Assembly: GCA_028826165.1 (NCBI GenBank)
Contig: JAPDFW010000011.1
Coordinates: forward strand, 623,001 to 687,000
DNA length: 64,000 bases
Direction of reading: 5' to 3'
Source of the DNA: Anaeramoeba ignava
Lineage: Eukaryota > Metamonada > Anaeramoebidae
Shown: positions 61,541 through 64,000 of the stretch, in pieces
Position numbering within the stretch: position 1 is the first letter of the stretch
Layout: each line of letters opens with the position of its first letter
Notes under the pieces: model-generated
What the model was told of the DNA's origin: nothing
The model's input: the letters and a program-made list of their open reading frames with translations, nothing else
Database searches by the model: none
Made by a program: the position numbers and the translations under genes

Positions 61541-63302
61541 ATGAATGAAATTATATTTTTTGGTCAAAATCAATTCCCAAAACTTATTAAAAATGAACCA
61601 GATGAAATAACAAAACCAATTCAATTTAAATTTGAAAATGAAAATGAAAATGAAAATGAAAATGAAAAACAAATTAAACAAATTTCATCAGATTATTTTT
61701 CAACAATTTTCCTTTTTGAAAATGGAAAAGCAATAGAATATTTAAGTGAAAATGATTCAAATCAAAATCCTCATAAAATTCAAATTGAAAATATTCAAAA
61801 AGTAACTGTTGTTGGTAACAATCAAGCTATTTTAACAATAGAAGGAAATGTATTTGCCAAAGGAAAAGATATTAATCCAGAAAATCCAAAAGAATTTATC
61901 AATATTTCATCATTAATTGAAGATACAAATGATAGAATAATTCAAGATATTATTTTCTCTGCTAATTCAATTTACTTATTAAATTCAAATCAAAATGCTT
62001 ATGGAATTGGTTCAAATAAATATGGTCAACTTGGTTTTGGTTATGAAACACTTGAACAAACAGAAAAACCAATTTTAATGATGAAAAATGTTTCTAAAAT
62101 ATTTTCAGGAAATTTTTCATTATCAGTTTTTCTTTTAAATTCAAATCAAGAATTATTTGGATCAGGAAACAATAATGATGGTGAACTTGGATTAGGAGAA
62201 TCAATCAAAGAAACAAAAATCCAAAAATTAACCAAAATCACAAAATATTCCAAAAGGCAAAATAATTGATATTCAATGTGGGCTTTTTCATTCAATAATG
62301 TTGATTGAAGAAGAAGATGGAAAAAGAAAACTTTATTCATGTGGAGATTCCAACTACAATGGACTTGACAAAAATACTTATGAATTTACTGAAATCAAAT
62401 CATCTTTATTTGAAAATGATGATAATATTCTTGAGATTTCTTGCGGAATTAATCATACTTTGATTTTAACTTCCAATTCAAAATTGATAGTATTTGGAAA
62501 TAATTCCTATCACGAATTAGGAACTGGAGATACAAAAAATCAATTAATTCCAATTCAAATTGAACTTCCTAAATTAAGATTTAATGAAGATATTTCTAAT
62601 TATCATCTTTCTTGTGGATTTTATAATTCATTTCTTTATTATTCTCCTTTTCTTTCTTCTTTTTCCAATCTTGAAGAAGATTTGATAAAATTATTTGGAA
62701 GAAAAGAATTTTGTAATATTTCATTTAAAACCAAAAATGGAGAAATAATCAAAGCTCATAAATTAATATTGAAATATAGATTAAATGAAAATCAAAATCA
62801 AATTGAAAAACTCCAAGAAATTATTTCAAATAAATCAATTAAAGAATCAAATCAAATATTTGAAATGATTTATTCAAACAGAATAATAAATCCAAAATTA
62901 TATTCTGAAATTAAAGAAATTATAAATTCCAATGAAAAAATTGAAGAAACAATGAAAAGAATTTATTTAAATGAAAATGAAAATGATTTTATTATCGAAA
63001 GAAAAGAAAAACAATATAAATTTCCCAAATTAATATTAATAATGAGAAGTGAATTATATCGAGGAATGTTTTTATCTGTAACAGAAGATACTTCTAATAA
63101 AGTTACAGATTATAGTGAATTGAGTAATAAATCATTTCAAATATTTGAATATTGGATTTATTCAAATCAAATTAAAGATGAAATTGAAATTACACAAGAA
63201 ATTATTGAAGAAATTAAAACAGGAATTGATTATTTTCAATTAAATCAAAGAAATCCAAATTTATTTGATTTATTAATTAACAAATTTAATAATCAAAATT
63301 AA
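61541..63302 (+). CDS. RCC1-BTB protein (one frame break)
   Basis: Start ATG 61541. RCC1-type blades appear as NAYGIGSNKYGQLGFG, ELFGSGNNNDGELGLG, KLYSCGDSNYNGLD and KLIVFGNNSYHELGTGDT. A first, weak BTB follows (AHKLILKYRLNEN) and then a second with FPKLILIMRSELYRGMFLSV. The frame shifts by one base at about 62250-62256: the first part ends KYSKRQNN-stop, while the second continues PKGKIIDIQCGLFHS. Removing one T from ATATTCC rejoins them, and an intron would delete a core RCC1 motif, so a base insertion or sequencing error is likely. The stop codon lies in an AAAATY hexamer tail. Its BTB region is nearly identical to the inverted gene at the right edge. Confidence 0.82.
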
Positions 63303-63547
63303 AATTAAAATTAAAATTAAAAATTAAAATCAAAATTAAAATCAAAATCAAAATTAAAATTAAAATTAAAATTAAAATTAAAATTAAAATTAAAATTAAA
63401 ATTAAAATTAAAATCAAAATCAAAATTAAAATCAAAATTAAAATTAAAATTAAAATCAAAATTAAAATCAAAATTTAAATCAAAATTAAAATTTAAATTA
63501 AAAATTAAAATTAAAATTAAAATTAAAATTAAAATTAAAATTAAAAT
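63303..63547. repeat. (AAAATT)n / (AAAATC)n spacer between inverted BTB genes
   Basis: A hexamer repeat starting at the stop codon of the RCC1-BTB gene and reaching nearly to the 3' end of the opposing BTB gene. Minus-strand open frames here are shadows. Confidence 0.93.
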
Positions 63548-63589
63548 CACTTTCTTCTTCTTTTTCTTCTTAATTTTTATTTTGAATGT

Positions 63590-64000
63590 TTAAAAAATTA
63601 AACATTTTTCTTGATTTTCTTTTTTTTTGGTTTTGATTTGATTATTAAATTTGTTAATTAATAAATCAAATAAATTTGGATTTGTTTGATTTAATTGAAA
63701 ATAATCAATTCCTGTTTTAATTTCATCAATTATTTCTTGTGTAATTTCAATTCCATTTTTAATTTGATTTGAATAAATCCAATATTCAAATATTTGAAAT
63801 GATTTATTACTTAATTCACTATAATCTGTAACTTTATTTGAAGTATCTTCAGTTACAGATAAAAACATTCCTCGATATAATTCACTTCTCATTATTAATA
63901 TTAATTTTGGAAATTTATATTGTTTTTCTTTTCTTTCAATAATAAAATCTTTTTCATTTTCATTTTCATTTAAATAAATTCTTTTAATTGTTTCTTCTAT
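63590..64000 (-). CDS. BTB gene, 3' part, cut by window edge (inverted paralogue)
   Basis: The open frame enters from the right edge and stops at 63590 with ...KTKKKENQEKCLIF. It repeats the last ~125 residues of the neighbouring RCC1-BTB protein on the opposite strand (ERKEKQYKFPKLILIMRSEL, RGMFLSVTEDTSNKVTDYSE) with few changes (KNGIE for KDEIE, QTNPN for QRNPN) and a different tail. It is probably another RCC1-BTB gene, but only the second BTB is visible. Confidence 0.85.
   Translation of the reverse strand: MEETIKRIYLNENENEKDFIIERKEKQYKFPKLILIMRSELYRGMFLSVTEDTSNKVTDYSELSNKSFQIFEYWIYSNQIKNGIEITQEIIDEIKTGIDYFQLNQTNPNLFDLLINKFNNQIKTKKKENQEKCLIF

Overview
This is nuclear DNA from a very AT-rich, intron-bearing protist. 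The evidence is GT-AG introns of about 50-170 nt in most genes, eukaryote-only proteins (BEACH, RMC1, SAP30, SF3B2, tepsin, MCM4, CENP-L, a prenylated Rab), poly-N, NQ and NE low-complexity tracts, the standard stop codons, and families of ankyrin-BTB and RCC1-BTB proteins. The BTB style (RSELxxGMFLSV...) and the repeat content remind me of anaeramoebids (Metamonada). That is an inference; other amoeboid protists are possible. No rRNA, tRNA, CRISPR array or bacterial-type element was recognised.

Layout. 1-490 is a 12-bp tandem repeat. 0.6-10.9 kb (+) is a giant BEACH-WD40 protein. 11.1-14.4 kb (+) is RMC1 (Mon1-Ccz1 partner) with a very long NQ insertion. 14.6-16.2 kb is a repeat field. 16.2-16.6 kb (-) is a small SAP30-like Sin3-binding protein. 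17.1-20.0 kb (+) is a BRSK/SAD-like kinase. 20.3-31.2 kb (+) holds three tandem ankyrin-BTB paralogues, of which only the middle one is intact. A minus-strand series follows: SF3B2 (31.4-35.1), tepsin (35.2-39.0), a coiled-coil protein (40.0-41.6) and MCM4 (41.7-46.6). A satellite with units of about 144 bp (46.7-48.1) separates MCM4 from CENP-L (+, 48.4-50.0). Then come a Rab5-like GTPase (-, 50.1-52.0), a CBM20-ankyrin-BTB gene (+, 52.5-55.1), NAD kinase (+, 55.2-57.1), a second satellite with units of about 145 bp (57.1-59.2), a fimbrin-like CH-domain protein (+, 59.2-61.5), and an inverted pair of RCC1-BTB/BTB genes (61.5-64.0, the last cut by the window edge).

Two features stand out. First, MCM4 is interrupted, in frame and exactly inside its Walker A motif (GDPGTSK/S), by a 393-residue intein with intact splicing motifs and a decayed LAGLIDADG endonuclease region. 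This is the same kind of site used by archaeal MCM inteins, but in a nuclear MCM4. Second, the CBM20-ankyrin-BTB gene appears to contain twelve microexons of exactly 3 nt, two of them arrays of five, each between ordinary-sized introns and each falling in an ankyrin-repeat loop.

Working together: the genes are mostly housekeeping. BEACH, RMC1, Rab5-like and tepsin are all endolysosomal trafficking factors. MCM4, CENP-L, SAP30 and SF3B2 are nuclear. There is no sign of operons; neighbours are packed 80-500 bp apart unless a satellite intervenes. Long introns consist almost purely of tandem repeats. Several genes carry single-base frame breaks, which could be assembly errors or real decay. Exon boundaries were placed by eye from GT/AG sites plus reading-frame and family continuity.
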